A stretch of DNA of 15,273 nt from Acidimicrobiaceae bacterium. Its GTDB lineage: Bacteria; Actinomycetota; Acidimicrobiia; Acidimicrobiales; Ilumatobacteraceae. The stretch's first letter is position 1. Every line of letters begins with the position of its first letter. Shown piece after piece: positions 13,989 to 15,273 of this stretch. The stretch spans positions 3,606-18,878 of the forward strand of contig PBWL01000055.1 of NCBI GenBank assembly GCA_002727235.1, in the 5' to 3' direction. The notes under the pieces were generated by a model. That model made no database searches. It worked only from the letters and a program-made list of their open reading frames with translations, and was not told where the DNA came from. The position numbers and the translations under genes were made by a program.

Positions 13989-15032
13989 GTGACCCGCTGG
14001 CTATTGAAATCGCCGATCCCGACGATGTTGCTCGTGATGGTGGTCGTTGCAACATCGGCGGTCGTCGGTCTCACTCGCGCCGCAGACAGCCGAGTGGCAG
14101 AAGTCGAACGAGTCGAGGGCCTCAGCGGGTTGCTCGCTGGATCGATTGATGCCGATGGAAATCTCATCGATGAAAACGGAAACGTTCTAGACGACCCGGT
14201 CGACCTGCCGTCAGAAAACTACCTTCTCGTCGGTTCAGATACCCGAGAGGGGATCAGCGAAGACGACCTAGATTTCGGCGTAATCGGTGATGCCAACGCG
14301 GTGAGCGGTCAGCGCGCCGACACAATTATGGTGTTGCGACGCGAGCTTGATGGCGGAGCAGCGATCGTCAGTCTGCCCCGAGACCTATGGGTCGAAATTC
14401 CCGGCACAGGAGGGAGTAATCGCATTAACGCGGCGTACAACGGCGGCGCAGAACGACTGGTGGCCACAGTTGTTGAAACGCTAGGTATTCCCATTCACCA
14501 CTATGTCGAAGTCAACTTTGTTGGCTTCCGCGACATCGTAAACGAACTTGGTGGAGTAACGATCTGCTTCCCGTACCCGACCCGAGATGTCAAGGCTGGG
14601 CTGGACCAGCCGGCTGGCTGCAACTTGCTTGACGGGCTGCAAGCCTTGGCATTCGCCCGAAGCCGCACCTATCAAGAGTTTCGTGAAGGCCAGTGGCGAA
14701 CCGACCCGACGGCTGACATTGGTCGCACCCAACGGCAACAGCAATTCATCTCAGCAGCAGCCGATGGCGCAATAGCTCGACTCACCGACCAACCATTTGC
14801 ATCCGGGGATCTCATCACAGCCCTCTCGGCGTCAGTGAAAGTTGACGACACGCTTGATCCATTTCTTGCTGCGGCCGCTCTTAAGCAGTCGTACTCAGGT
14901 GGATTTACGAAATACTCGCTACCAGTGTTCGGCGACACAGTTGGCGATAAGTCAGTGCTTCGGCTCGGAAAAGGCTCAACTGAACTTTTGGACTATTTCA
15001 GAGGTGCCGGGCCCGCTCCTGCCATTGAATGA
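13989..15032 (+). CDS. LytR-CpsA-Psr (LCP) family cell-wall glycopolymer ligase
   Basis: LCP proteins sit in the membrane with the catalytic domain outside and transfer polyprenyl-phosphate-linked glycopolymers to peptidoglycan. The 347-residue protein has a basic N-terminus and one membrane anchor (about residues 10-28), a short acidic spacer, and the LCP domain from ~78: LLVGSDTR, RADTIMVLRRE, SLPRDLWVEIPG, RINAAYNGG, HHYVEVNFVGFRDIVNELGGV, LLDGLQALAFARSRT and IGRTQRQQQFI, which include the conserved Arg and Asp residues binding the pyrophosphate lipid and Mg. The spacer (54-69) reads DADGNLIDENGNVLDD, two DxxGN turns that resemble calcium-binding loops. GTG at 13989 has TATCGT 6 bases upstream. 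The RmlA-type gene downstream (25-bp gap) supports a cell-envelope polysaccharide role. Confidence 0.93.
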   Translation: MTRWLLKSPIPTMLLVMVVVATSAVVGLTRAADSRVAEVERVEGLSGLLAGSIDADGNLIDENGNVLDDPVDLPSENYLLVGSDTREGISEDDLDFGVIGDANAVSGQRADTIMVLRRELDGGAAIVSLPRDLWVEIPGTGGSNRINAAYNGGAERLVATVVETLGIPIHHYVEVNFVGFRDIVNELGGVTICFPYPTRDVKAGLDQPAGCNLLDGLQALAFARSRTYQEFREGQWRTDPTADIGRTQRQQQFISAAADGAIARLTDQPFASGDLITALSASVKVDDTLDPFLAAAALKQSYSGGFTKYSLPVFGDTVGDKSVLRLGKGSTELLDYFRGAGPAPAIE

Positions 15033-15043
15033 CGGGTATGAGT

Positions 15044-15049
15044 TAGCCT
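15044..15049 (+). promoter_or_regulatory. Candidate -10 hexamer of the nucleotidylyltransferase gene
   Basis: TAGCCT ends 8 bases before the GTG at 15058, in the 25-bp gap after the LCP gene. The gene could instead be read through from the LCP transcript. Confidence 0.3.
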
Positions 15050-15057
15050 TCGGGACT

Positions 15058-15273
15058 GTGAAGGCTCTTATTCTCGCGGGCGGCGCAGGAACCCGACTTC
15101 GCCCGATCACCTACACTCGGGCCAAGCAGCTTGTCCCTGTTGCCAATAAGCCGATCCTCTTCTACGGGATCGAGGCGATGGTCGACGCCGGTATCACCGA
15201 AATTGGTGTCATCGTAGGTGACACCCGTGAAGAGGTCATGGAGGCGCTCGGCGACGGCGCTCAGTTTGGGGCG
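15058..15273 (+). CDS. Glucose-1-phosphate thymidylyltransferase, long RmlA/StrD-type (partial, 5' end)
   Basis: The first 72 residues of a sugar-phosphate nucleotidylyltransferase, cut by the window's right edge. The N-terminus KALILAGGAGTRLRPITYTRAKQLVPVANKPILFYGIEAMVDAGITEIGVIVGDTREEV has the nucleotide-binding GGAGTRLRP loop and the KQLVPVANKP lysine motif. KQLVPVANKPILFYG is typical of the long-form RmlA group (StrD-like) rather than the classical KQLLPVYDKP form. The enzyme makes dTDP-glucose, the precursor of dTDP-rhamnose and other deoxysugars. GTG at 15058 gives the usual start directly before the glycine-rich loop. Located after an LCP ligase, it probably begins a deoxysugar or cell-wall polymer cluster. 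Confidence 0.88.
   Translation, partial: MKALILAGGAGTRLRPITYTRAKQLVPVANKPILFYGIEAMVDAGITEIGVIVGDTREEVMEALGDGAQFGA

Overview
The window reads as a chromosomal segment of a moderately high-GC actinobacterium. The best guess is an Acidimicrobiia-like lineage, judged from an actinobacterial-type DapD, a fused biotin carboxylase/BCCP alpha subunit of AccA3 type, an LpdA-type flavoprotein, frequent CGA arginine codons, and GTG/ATG starts almost without Shine-Dalgarno sequences. No rRNA or species marker is present, so the class assignment is inference.

Left edge (1-715): a short region with one orphan coding sequence (279-641). It is bracketed by two copies of a ~43 bp repeat, the second directly abutting the 3' end of the tmRNA gene. 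This resembles the scar or end of an element at ssrA, but no integrase is visible. Trans-translation block (715-2306): tmRNA (ssrA, minus strand) and its protein partner smpB (minus strand) are separated by an opposite-strand GNAT acetyltransferase.

Middle (2397-7338): a small unrecognised protein and a JAMM/Mec-type metallopeptidase on the plus strand, then a nitroreductase (minus), an EamA transporter (plus), a LysE/RhtB exporter (minus) and an alpha/beta hydrolase (plus). These form closely spaced divergent and convergent pairs. A minus-strand group follows: lysS overlaps dapD, and dapD is 9 bp from a second EamA transporter. It joins lysine biosynthesis, lysyl-tRNA charging and a permease in one transcription unit.

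Right part (9989-15273): an LpdA-like flavoprotein lacking the first redox cysteine (plus), an acyl-CoA carboxylase alpha subunit (minus) divergent from biotin protein ligase birA (plus), which would biotinylate it, then an LCP-family cell-wall ligase and the start of a long-form RmlA-type nucleotidylyltransferase, which suggests an envelope glycopolymer locus continuing beyond the window.

The most general signal is regulatory. Nearly every independently transcribed gene has a TANNNT or CANNNT hexamer ending 6-9 bases before its start codon and no ribosome-binding site, as expected for leaderless or near-leaderless mRNAs. I see mostly housekeeping genes and no clear new multi-gene defence or mobile system. 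The items most worth a second look are the ssrA-flanking repeats, the 19-bp tandem duplication inside tmRNA, the compact accA/birA bidirectional promoter and the single-cysteine LpdA protein.
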